Part shown: piece after piece, positions 1 to 5,278 of the stretch
Layout: every line of letters begins with the position of its first letter
Position numbering within the stretch: position 1 is the stretch's first letter
From: a bacterium
Lineage (GTDB): Bacteria; Vulcanimicrobiota; CADAWZ01
NCBI GenBank assembly: GCA_024409025.1
Contig: JAKSUM010000111.1
Coordinates: forward strand, 1 to 5,337
Reading direction: 5' to 3'
Length of the DNA: 5,337 nt
Notes under the pieces: generated by a model
Databases searched by the model: none
Told to the model about the DNA's origin: nothing
The model's input: only the letters and a program-made list of their open reading frames with translations
Program-made: the position numbers and the translations under genes

Positions 1-4
1 GGGG

Positions 5-1174
5 TCAGCCTTTTCCGTCCCATCTTTCATTATGGGCCCTTACCATTGCTATAACCTCTCTTGGAAGGCTGCTTATGGGCTCCAGTATTTTAGCGGACAT
101 CTCGGCATGATGCTTCATTATTTTCCATTCTTCCTCGGTAAGCTCGCTTTCCTTATGAAGTATTCCGTCAGGAGTTGCTATTTTTCCCACGTCATGGAGC
201 GTTGCGGCCCTTTTTATCATCTTTATTTCTTCTTCGCTGAAATTCATTGCCCTTGCGAGCTTTTCTGAAAATTCCCTGACTCTGTCGACATGCCCCTGAG
301 TATACTTGTCTCTTCCTTCCAGCGCTTGCGCCAGACAGAGCATTGTTTCCTCGTAGCTTAGCTCGAGCTGTGACACATAGGCATAATTCTGAAGTGATAT
401 GGCTATAAGAAGGCCTGCAAGGCTTAGCGATTCCTCGTCTTCCTTTGAGAAGCTTCCGGATTTGATGTTCATAAGCCCTGCCACTCCGAACGGCTTTGAC
501 GATTTCTTTGTTTTAAGAGGAACGCAGAGAATGTTTTTTATTGCATCGGATGACGCTACTGACGAAAGCCTTTCCGCATGATCGGATCCTATAGAGACTG
601 ACGAGCCGTCTTTGAGGCCGTCGATAAGCCCTGAGATTTCAAGCGCCCTGAGAGTCTCCTCTTTTATTGTTCCGCTTGTGTTTTTGAGCTTGAATACGCC
701 TTTATCTATTGTCATTATAAATGCGCACTCGCAGGAATACTCTTCAGCAAGCTTCTTTGTTATTGCATCATATAAGCTGTTGATTTTCTGATTTTCAGAG
801 ATTATTCCGGCTATCTCATGGATGAATATGTTTTTATTTATTTCTTTGTCATATTTATCTTGAAGAGTCTGACTGTCCCGCTTTTCGCTGTCAGCCTGAA
901 TTATGACGCTTTCGAGTTTTTTGGAAATCTCTGCTTTTTCGGCCTTTAGCCTTTCTACCAGCTCCTGCAGCTTTTTGTCTTCGGATGAGTTTTTCTTTTC
1001 AGGATTCTGTTTTTCGGCTTTTTTCTTGTTTCTGAAAAATATCTTATTTATTATGCAGAGAGCCGTACATAATGCAAGAAGCGCTGCCGATAAATATGAT
1101 AGCCAGGCGATTCCTGATGCCAGTGAAAAAAACAGCATTGCTATTGTTATTGCGGATATTATATGTATAATCAC
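5..1174 (-). CDS. Membrane-anchored GAF/HD-GYP domain protein, interrupted at the GYP motif
   Basis: Likely a cyclic-di-GMP phosphodiesterase-type signalling protein acting at the inner face of the membrane. The 389 visible residues run as follows: two hydrophobic segments (about 4-24 and 26-47), a basic stretch (47-54), a charged, probably coiled-coil region (about 60-115), a GAF-like sensor domain (about 120-265), then an HD-GYP domain from about 275. Family metal and catalytic residues visible are E286, H295, H327-D328 with K331, H356, and H381-N382-E383 followed by D386-G387. The second His of the usual HHE is Asn. The frame ends at TGA (5-7) directly after WDGKG, where family members continue Tyr-Pro and about 70 more residues including another metal-binding Asp. 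Deleting one base (position 6) gives Gly-Tyr-Pro, so a frameshift is likely. The GTG start has an AGAGAGGA ribosome binding site (1181-1188) at good spacing. A terminator separates it from clpX, so it is probably its own unit. The ligand is unknown, and without the C-terminus activity is doubtful. Confidence 0.8.
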   Translation of the reverse strand: MIIHIISAITIAMLFFSLASGIAWLSYLSAALLALCTALCIINKIFFRNKKKAEKQNPEKKNSSEDKKLQELVERLKAEKAEISKKLESVIIQADSEKRDSQTLQDKYDKEINKNIFIHEIAGIISENQKINSLYDAITKKLAEEYSCECAFIMTIDKGVFKLKNTSGTIKEETLRALEISGLIDGLKDGSSVSIGSDHAERLSSVASSDAIKNILCVPLKTKKSSKPFGVAGLMNIKSGSFSKEDEESLSLAGLLIAISLQNYAYVSQLELSYEETMLCLAQALEGRDKYTQGHVDRVREFSEKLARAMNFSEEEIKMIKRAATLHDVGKIATPDGILHKESELTEEEWKIMKHHAEMSAKILEPISSLPREVIAMVRAHNERWDGKG

Positions 1175-1211
1175 AGCTTTTCCTCTCTGAACAATGAATC
1201 TCTTGACTTAT

Positions 1212-1217
1212 TTTATA
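1212..1217 (-). promoter_or_regulatory. Possible -10 element for the HD-GYP gene
   Basis: On the minus strand TATAAA lies about 38 bp upstream of the GTG start, downstream of the clpX terminator, where a promoter would be expected. No good -35 hexamer sits 16-18 bp upstream. A TTGAAA at 1254-1259 is a good -35 by itself, but at 17-bp spacing it faces only AAATAT. The exact promoter is unresolved. Confidence 0.25.
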
Positions 1218-1262
1218 TCGGTTTAATTGGATATTTGGGATGCCGTTCCTTTATTTCAAGAA

Positions 1263-1295
1263 AAAAAGGCAGAATTTTTAATTTCCTGCCTTTTT
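1263..1295 (-). terminator. Rho-independent terminator after clpX
   Basis: Inverted repeat: AAAAAGGCAG (1263-1272) pairs with CTGCCTTTTT (1286-1295) around a 13-nt AT-rich loop. Read on the minus strand, a five-pair GC-rich core is followed by a run of seven T (complement of 1261-1267), the usual intrinsic terminator form. It begins about 25 bp past the clpX stop and closes the tig-clpP-clpX operon before the HD-GYP gene. The flanking A/T runs mean it could also work in the other direction, but no plus-strand gene is seen here. Confidence 0.85.
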
Positions 1296-1320
1296 ATTTT
1301 TATCTTGCTTTTAAGACGCC

Positions 1321-2625
1321 CTAGTCCTGTTTTTCCGAGCCTTCAATATGATACTCAGGGGTTTCCTCTTTCTTGGCTGCCTTCTCTGTGATTACGCACT
1401 TTTTCAGGCCTTCCATTGACGGAACCTCGTACATTATGTCAAGCATGAAGTCTTCGATTATGCTTCTGAGAGCTCTTGCGCCTGTTTTTCTCTTATATGC
1501 TTCCTCTGCGACATATTTTAGTGCTTCAGGAGCAAATTCAAGATCGACCCCTTCAAACGAGAACATCTTTTGATACTGCTTAACAATGGCGTTTTTCGGC
1601 TCGGTGAGAACCTTTGAAAGCATCTCTTCGCTTAATGGCTGAAGAGGAACCATTACCGGAAGCCTTCCTATCAATTCGGGGATGAGCCCGAATTTAAGGA
1701 GATCCTCTGGCATTGCTTTTGATATGAGATCCTCTTCTTCCTTCTGCTTCTGGGTCTTTATTTCCGCCCTGAAGCCCATTGACTTTTCCTTGATTCTCTC
1801 TTCGACGATTTTTTCAATGCCTTCAAAGGCTCCGCCGCATATGAAGAGTATGTTGGTTGTGTCAATATGGAGGAATTCCTGCTGAGGATGCTTTCTTCCT
1901 CCCTGCGGGGGAACATTGGCAACTGTTCCCTCAAGCATCTTTAGAAGAGCCTGCTGGACTCCTTCGCCTGAAACGTCCCTTGTTATTGACGTGTTCTCGC
2001 TTTTGCGGGATATTTTGTCTATTTCGTCAACATATATTATGCCATGCTCGGCCTTCTTTATGTTGCCGTCGGCGCTCTGTATAAGCTTCAGGAGTATGTT
2101 TTCTACATCCTCTCCGACATATCCGGCTTCCGTAAGCGATGTCGCATCCGCTATAGCTATCGGAACGTCGAGTATTTTTGCCAGAGTCTGCGCAAGATAT
2201 GTCTTGCCGCTTCCTGTCGGGCCAATAAGCAGGACATTGCTTTTCTGAAGCTCCACGTCCGCGCTTTTTACCGCTTCCGCGGTCATTGGTGAGCGCTTCA
2301 GGGATTTAGCATTGCTTTTGATGTATTCAATTCTCTTGTAATGGTTGTATACCGCTACTGCGAGAGCTTTTTTTGCCCTGTCCTGTCCTATTATGAATTC
2401 GTCAAGGATAGCATTTATTTCTGACGGCTTAAGAAGCCCGTCCTTTTTCTGCTTCTCGTCTTTTGCTCCTTTGTTTTTGAGCTCGTCCGAGATAATCCCG
2501 TTGCAGATATCCACGCAGTCGCTGCATATGTGAACTCCATGCCCTGATATTATCTTAGCAACCTGCTGACGGTTTTTTCCGCAGAATGAGCATTTCTCGA
2601 ATCCGTCGTCTCCGAAAAGATTCAC
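1321..2625 (-). CDS. clpX: ATP-dependent Clp protease ATP-binding subunit ClpX
   Basis: Hexameric AAA+ unfoldase that recognises tagged proteins, unfolds them with ATP and threads them into ClpP in the cytoplasm. The 434 residues (E. coli ClpX has 424) are complete. The N-terminal zinc-binding domain has C12, C15, C34 and C37. Walker A is GPTGSGKT (135-142) and Walker B ends in D200-E201. Pore loop 1 is GYVG (168-171) and the RKH loop is 244-246. The arginine finger is probably R321 in LIGRLP, and the sensor-2 arginine is R384 in GARAL. The ClpP-docking loop reads MGF (283-285) instead of the common IGF. A stretch of about 15 residues before the Walker A strand (about 104-120) looks longer than usual. 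The GTG start is fixed by AGGAG (2633-2637) seven bases upstream and by the N-terminus reaching the zinc finger normally. It lies 13 bp after clpP and is followed by a terminator. The stop is TAG. Identity is very secure. Confidence 0.98.
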   Translation of the reverse strand: MNLFGDDGFEKCSFCGKNRQQVAKIISGHGVHICSDCVDICNGIISDELKNKGAKDEKQKKDGLLKPSEINAILDEFIIGQDRAKKALAVAVYNHYKRIEYIKSNAKSLKRSPMTAEAVKSADVELQKSNVLLIGPTGSGKTYLAQTLAKILDVPIAIADATSLTEAGYVGEDVENILLKLIQSADGNIKKAEHGIIYVDEIDKISRKSENTSITRDVSGEGVQQALLKMLEGTVANVPPQGGRKHPQQEFLHIDTTNILFICGGAFEGIEKIVEERIKEKSMGFRAEIKTQKQKEEEDLISKAMPEDLLKFGLIPELIGRLPVMVPLQPLSEEMLSKVLTEPKNAIVKQYQKMFSFEGVDLEFAPEALKYVAEEAYKRKTGARALRSIIEDFMLDIMYEVPSMEGLKKCVITEKAAKKEETPEYHIEGSEKQD

Positions 2626-2632
2626 GTTTAAA

Positions 2633-2637
2633 CTCCT
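2633..2637 (-). promoter_or_regulatory. clpX ribosome binding site
   Basis: AGGAG on the minus strand, seven bases before the GTG start. It lies within the 13-bp clpP-clpX gap, so the two genes are probably translated from one message. It settles GTG at 2623-2625 as the clpX start. Confidence 0.85.
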
Positions 2638-2638
2638 G

Positions 2639-3247
2639 TTATCTCGATTCTTTTGTAATGACCTTGTCTATAAGGCCGTACTCAACGGCTTCCTTTGCAG
2701 ACATATAGTAGTCTCTCTCAGTGTCTTTTACGACCTTTTTGAGAGGCTGCCCTGTGTGATGGGCGATAATGTCGTTGAGGGTAGCCTTTGTCTTGAGTAT
2801 TTCCCTTGCATGTATGTCCACGTCGGTTGCCTGTCCGCCGATTCCCTTTATCCAAGGCTGATGGATCATTATGCGGGAGTTGGGGAGGGAGAATCTCTTT
2901 CCGTGGGCTCCTGCGCAGAGAAGAAGCGCGGCGGCGCTTGCGGCCATGCCGAGGCATATCGTGGAGACGTCAGGCTTTATGAGCTGTATGCAGTCATAAA
3001 TTGCCATTCCGGCTGTTACGGAACCGCCGGGGCTGTTTATATAGAGATCGATGTCCTTGTCCGGATCTTCCTGCTCGAGGAAGAGGAGCTGGGCAATTAT
3101 AAGGTTTGCCATCTGATCTTCGATTTCGTCTCCGAGGAATATGATTCTGTTCTTTAGAAGCCTTGAATATATATCGTAGGATCTCTCTCCTCTTGATGTC
3201 TGTTCAACGACTATCGGAACAAGCTGCATTCTCATGTCAGGTGTCAA
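2639..3247 (-). CDS. clpP: ATP-dependent Clp protease proteolytic subunit ClpP
   Basis: Serine peptidase that forms the two-ring, 14-subunit degradation chamber used with ClpX (and ClpA or ClpC where present). The 202 residues are near the family's usual length. By alignment with remembered E. coli ClpP, the catalytic triad is S104 (in GMAASAAA), H129 (in MIHQP) and D179 (in DTERDYY). INSPGGSV (70-77) forms the conserved oxyanion/strand region. The glycine-rich loop after MIHQP reads [11 protein letters not shown], about one residue longer than the common form. The start is TTG at 3245-3247: GGAGGG lies eight bases upstream, whereas the next ATG codons (residues 5 and 7) are too far from it. 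The short N-terminal stretch before LVPIV is typical, since the ClpP propeptide is removed by self-cleavage. It sits 33 bp after tig and 13 bp before clpX with no terminator between, so the three are probably co-transcribed. The stop is TAA. Confidence 0.98.
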   Translation of the reverse strand: MTPDMRMQLVPIVVEQTSRGERSYDIYSRLLKNRIIFLGDEIEDQMANLIIAQLLFLEQEDPDKDIDLYINSPGGSVTAGMAIYDCIQLIKPDVSTICLGMAASAAALLLCAGAHGKRFSLPNSRIMIHQPWIKGIGGQATDVDIHAREILKTKATLNDIIAHHTGQPLKKVVKDTERDYYMSAKEAVEYGLIDKVITKESR

Positions 3248-3255
3248 TGTATTTT

Positions 3256-3261
3256 CCCTCC
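3256..3261 (-). promoter_or_regulatory. clpP ribosome binding site that selects the TTG start
   Basis: GGAGGG on the minus strand, eight bases upstream of TTG at 3245-3247. It is the strongest Shine-Dalgarno match in the window. The in-frame ATG at residue 5 would be about 20 bases away, so this site argues for the TTG start. Confidence 0.85.
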
Positions 3262-3280
3262 GTTATATGTATTAGGGGTC

Positions 3281-4684
3281 TTATTCCGCCTTGGCTTCCT
3301 CTGCCTTGGCTTCCTCTGCCTTGGCTTCTTCTGCCTTGGCTTCTTCATGTTCATGATCGTGCTTATGATCATGTGCCTTGGGCTCTACATAGGTGATTAC
3401 TGCGTTGTCGATTACGAAGTCGAGAGCCTTCTCCACTACTATTGCGTTTTCAACCTTGGCTATTCTGCCGCTCTTTACGAGCTCGCTCTTTGTCTTTCTG
3501 AGCTGCTTGGCATCGCCTATGAGTTCTATGAGCTTCTGGTCTACTTCTTCCTCGGTTACCTTGAGGCCTTCTTTTGCGGCTATGGCGTTGAGGATTACGT
3601 TTACTGCGGCATACTTCTCGGCTTCTGCGCGTCTTGTTTCCGCAAGCTTGTTGATTGTTTCCTGATCCATATTCTTGAAGATGTCAACTCCCTGTCTGAT
3701 ATAGCTCTCAGCCATCTTCTGGAGTATGAGGTTGATCTCTTCTACTATGAGGGTTTCGGGAAGCTCGGGCTTTATTGTCTCGCTGAGGAGCTCGCCGGCA
3801 GCGTTCTTTGCGTTTGCGCGCTTGCGTGCTTCAGCGTTCTCGGCCATTCTCTTCTCTATGTCCTTGCGCATCTCTTCATAGGTTTCATGCTCGGAAACTT
3901 CTTTTGCGAAATCGTCATTGAGCTCAGGAAGGTTCTTGACGGTTATGTCATGAAGGTTGAACTCAAATTTTGCATGCTTGCCCTTGAGAACTGAAGGATA
4001 GTCTTCGGGGAACTGGATTTCGAAGGTTCTCTTCTCGTCTCTCTTTGCTCCGAGTACGTTCTGTACGAATCCGGGAACATAGTTCTCTTCCTTTACGTAC
4101 ATTATGTAATTTGAGACGCTGCCTTCGGGAACTTTCTTTCCGTTTACGAAGCAGTCAAAATCTACGAGGGCGTAGTCGCCGATTACGAGGCCTCTGTCCT
4201 CTTCAATCGGTTTGTGGATTGCTGCCTGTTCTCTGAGGAACTCGATTGCCTTTTCAACAGCGGCTTCCTGTACGTCAGGTTCTTTTTCCACTTCGATGGC
4301 AATGCCCTTGTATGCTGATTCTTCAAGAGAGAGCTCGGGATATACGTCAAGCTTTGCCTTGTATGAGAATTCCTTCTCGAGATCTGCGGTTACTATTTCC
4401 ACATCGGGCTTGCCGATTGCCTTTATGCCTGATTCTCTGATTGCTTCGGGAAGGCTGATGTTGATGAGCTCTTCCATTGTCTGAGCCTTTACATAGGGGG
4501 TATTGAGCTGCTTCTCTGCGAGATGCTTGGGAGCTTTGCCCTTTCTGAATCCGGGAACTGTAACCTGCTTTACGGCAAGGTTCTTGATTTCTCCGTATAC
4601 CTTGTCAATTTCAGCTTTTCCGACTGTTACTGTAAGAGTGCGGGAGCTTTTTTCGTTTGTTGTAAGATCGACTTTTTTCTCCAT
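3281..4684 (-). CDS. tig: Trigger factor (ribosome-associated chaperone and peptidyl-prolyl isomerase)
   Basis: Chaperone that docks at the ribosome exit tunnel and shields nascent chains. With the ATG at 4682-4684 it has 467 residues. The N-terminal ribosome-binding domain (about 1-115) carries the docking signature GFRKGKAP (45-52). The FKBP-type isomerase domain is about 158-248, and the helical C-terminal chaperone arms about 250-433. It ends in an unusual low-complexity tail: five alternating histidines (438, 440, 442, 444, 446), then EEAKA four times. The start is not certain. The frame continues upstream to TTG at 4727-4729, which has AGGA four bases before it and would add 15 residues. 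I prefer the ATG because family members begin just before this point, although its AAAGG (4695-4699) is ten bases away. It is first gene of the tig-clpP-clpX operon, behind a strong promoter. The stop is TAA. Confidence 0.96.
   Translation of the reverse strand: MEKKVDLTTNEKSSRTLTVTVGKAEIDKVYGEIKNLAVKQVTVPGFRKGKAPKHLAEKQLNTPYVKAQTMEELINISLPEAIRESGIKAIGKPDVEIVTADLEKEFSYKAKLDVYPELSLEESAYKGIAIEVEKEPDVQEAAVEKAIEFLREQAAIHKPIEEDRGLVIGDYALVDFDCFVNGKKVPEGSVSNYIMYVKEENYVPGFVQNVLGAKRDEKRTFEIQFPEDYPSVLKGKHAKFEFNLHDITVKNLPELNDDFAKEVSEHETYEEMRKDIEKRMAENAEARKRANAKNAAGELLSETIKPELPETLIVEEINLILQKMAESYIRQGVDIFKNMDQETINKLAETRRAEAEKYAAVNVILNAIAAKEGLKVTEEEVDQKLIELIGDAKQLRKTKSELVKSGRIAKVENAIVVEKALDFVIDNAVITYVEPKAHDHKHDHEHEEAKAEEAKAEEAKAEEAKAE
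3287..3346 (-). repeat. Four tandem 15-bp units in the 3' end of tig, coding EEAKA
   Basis: Units at 3332-3346, 3317-3331, 3302-3316 and 3287-3301 each encode EEAKA. The first two in reading order are identical. The others differ only by C/T changes at two positions, all silent. Near-identity at DNA level suggests recent expansion by slippage or unequal exchange. The array is in frame and ends one codon before the stop, so copy number can change without breaking the gene. Confidence 0.95.
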
Positions 4685-4718
4685 TGTCAATATGCCTTTC
4701 ATAACCGTGTCTTTTATT

Positions 4719-4730
4719 ATTGCCGGCAAT
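4719..4730. repeat. 12-bp perfect palindrome in the tig leader
   Basis: ATTGCCGGCAAT reads the same on both strands. It covers the alternative TTG start of tig and lies about 50 bp inside the predicted transcript. It could be a binding site for a dimeric regulator or chance; nothing else in the window repeats it. Confidence 0.4.
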
Positions 4731-4770
4731 TTTTCCTGACATTCAGAAAAAATTGCATTTGGATGCCTTT

Positions 4771-4780
4771 TGACATGTCA
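4771..4780. repeat. 10-bp perfect palindrome at the predicted tig transcription start
   Basis: TGACATGTCA is a perfect inverted repeat starting five bases past the -10 element, so it overlaps the predicted start point near 4778. That position suits an operator blocking RNA polymerase. No regulator is identified. Confidence 0.4.
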
Positions 4781-4784
4781 TATT

Positions 4785-4813
4785 ATTATAAATCAAAAGA
4801 AAATGTAATGCAA
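4785..4813 (-). promoter_or_regulatory. Sigma70-type promoter of the tig-clpP-clpX operon
   Basis: On the minus strand TTGCAT (4808-4813) is separated by exactly 17 bp from a perfect TATAAT (4785-4790). The start point is expected near 4778, giving a leader of about 94 bases to the tig ATG, or about 49 to the alternative TTG. It lies between the tRNA terminator and tig, where the operon promoter should be. No heat-shock CIRCE-like or CtsR-like repeat was recognised beside it. Confidence 0.85.
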
Positions 4814-4958
4814 GGGTTTTTTGCCGTTTTTGATAATTTTAGGATATGTTGCCTATGGTCAGTGAACGGGATGTAATGTATTCAAACTATAAAACAATAT
4901 ATTTATAAGATCAGCTGTCATTCTCGTCGGCAAAAATGAAAATTTTCGATTTAGCGGC
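4814..4958. other. AT-rich intergenic region with no recognised gene
   Basis: About 145 bp between the tig promoter and the tRNA-cluster terminator. It contains AT-rich runs and one short palindrome, GAAAATTTTC (4938-4947). I see no ribosome binding site with a credible reading frame, no second convincing promoter and no RNA-like fold on either strand. Confidence 0.5.
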
Positions 4959-4997
4959 AAAAAAAAATCCGGACTGTTTTAATCCGGATTTTTTTTT
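4959..4997 (-). terminator. Rho-independent terminator of the tRNA cluster, probably bidirectional
   Basis: Nine A followed by TCCGGA (4959-4973) pairs perfectly with TCCGGA followed by nine T (4983-4997): a 15-bp stem with a 9-nt loop. As TCCGGA is itself palindromic and the stem ends in A and T tracts, it reads as a terminator on both strands. It starts only three bases beyond the mature end of tRNA-Gly, so it ends the tRNA transcript and insulates the tig promoter from it. Confidence 0.92.
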
Positions 4998-4999
4998 GA

Positions 5000-5059
5000 G
5001 AGCGGAAGAGGGGATTCGAACCCCCGACCCCCGCCTTGGCAAGGCGATGCTCTAGCCGC
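5000..5059. repeat. Direct repeat of tRNA-Gly, copy 1 of 2 (other copy 5278-5337)
   Basis: Positions 5000-5059 and 5278-5337 match over 60 bases with a single difference. The match starts one base beyond the tRNA 3' end and is cut at the right by the window. It reflects duplication of the tRNA-Gly gene around the Leu and Lys genes, and is a possible site for recombination that would delete those two. Confidence 0.9.
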
Positions 5060-5073
5060 TGAGCTACTTCCGC
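5001..5073 (-). tRNA. tRNA-Gly(GCC)
   Basis: Complete cloverleaf of 73 bases including discriminator U73, which is typical of bacterial tRNA-Gly. The acceptor GCGGAAG/CTTCCGC pairs fully and the D stem is GCTC/GAGC. The anticodon loop TTGCCAA gives anticodon GCC, reading GGC and GGT. The T loop TTCGAAT is canonical, on a GGGGG/CCCCT stem with one G-U pair. No CCA is encoded. It is the last gene of the cluster: six bases separate it from tRNA-Lys, and a terminator follows three bases later. Confidence 0.97.
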
Positions 5074-5079
5074 ATAAAA

Positions 5080-5152
5080 TGGGCCATGAGGGTCTCGAAC
5101 CCGCGACACCCTGATTAAGAGTCAGGTGCTCTACCAACTGAGCTAATGGCCC
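5080..5152 (-). tRNA. tRNA-Lys(CTT)
   Basis: Complete cloverleaf of 73 bases with discriminator A73. The acceptor GGGCCAT/ATGGCCC pairs fully. The anticodon stem CCTGA/TCAGG encloses loop CTCTTAA, giving anticodon CTT for AAG codons. The T stem GCGGG/CCCTC has one C-U mismatch (50-64), and the T loop TTCGAGA has A where a pyrimidine is usual at position 60. No CCA is encoded. Thirteen bases separate it from tRNA-Leu and six from tRNA-Gly. Confidence 0.96.
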
Positions 5153-5165
5153 GTATTTAGTTTTA

Positions 5166-5247
5166 TAGGCAAGAAGTGACTTGCACCCCCACGACCTAAG
5201 TCACAAGATCCTAAGTCTTGCGCGTCTGCCAGTTCCGCCACTTGCCC
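5166..5247 (-). tRNA. tRNA-Leu(TAG) with an atypical T-arm
   Basis: Class II tRNA of 82 bases including A73. The acceptor GGGCAAG/CTTGCCT has a G-U at its first pair. The D arm has GCG/CGC pairs. The anticodon stem CAAGA/TCTTG encloses CTTAGGA, giving anticodon TAG for CUN-type Leu codons. A 13-nt variable arm contains a GAC/GTC stem, as expected for Leu. The T-arm is poor: stem GGGGG/CACTT has two G-U pairs and a G-A mismatch, and the loop reads TGCAAGT, with G in place of the nearly universal T55. No CCA is encoded. It may be a working divergent tRNA or a decaying one. Confidence 0.88.
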
Positions 5248-5278
5248 GTCTGACAGCAACCGTGCATTGAATTAAAAG

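Noticed and set aside
1251..1295. A/T-rich inverted repeat as a possible regulatory RNA or attenuator of the HD-GYP gene
   Set aside because: Its position just after clpX and its T tract on the minus strand fit a plain terminator.
2718..2957. Minus-strand frame of 79 codons inside clpP in another frame
   Set aside because: Arg/His-rich out-of-frame translation of clpP; an overlap shadow.
2756..3157. Plus-strand open frame of 133 codons opposite clpP
   Set aside because: Fully antisense to clpP, whose catalytic residues are all intact; no family resemblance.
3284..3346. Tandem 15-bp repeats as a possible CRISPR-like or intergenic array
   Set aside because: The repeats are directly adjacent without spacers and are in frame within tig, so they are coding repeats.
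3347..3994. Plus-strand open frame of 215 codons opposite tig
   Set aside because: It lies wholly antisense to a clear trigger factor gene, has a Cys/Leu/Tyr-rich composition typical of a reverse-complement shadow, and lacks a ribosome binding site I could recognise.
4717..4776. Short minus-strand frame of 19 codons in the tig leader, a possible leader peptide
   Set aside because: Its ATG is only a few bases from the predicted transcript start, with no room for a ribosome binding site, and it has no run of codons suggesting attenuation.
4523..4876. Plus-strand frame of 117 codons over the tig start and promoter
   Set aside because: Antisense to the start of tig and running through its promoter; composition is not protein-like and no supporting start signals were seen.
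4938..4947. GAAAATTTTC palindrome
   Set aside because: Short AT-rich symmetry is expected by chance in such a region and it is not placed at a promoter.
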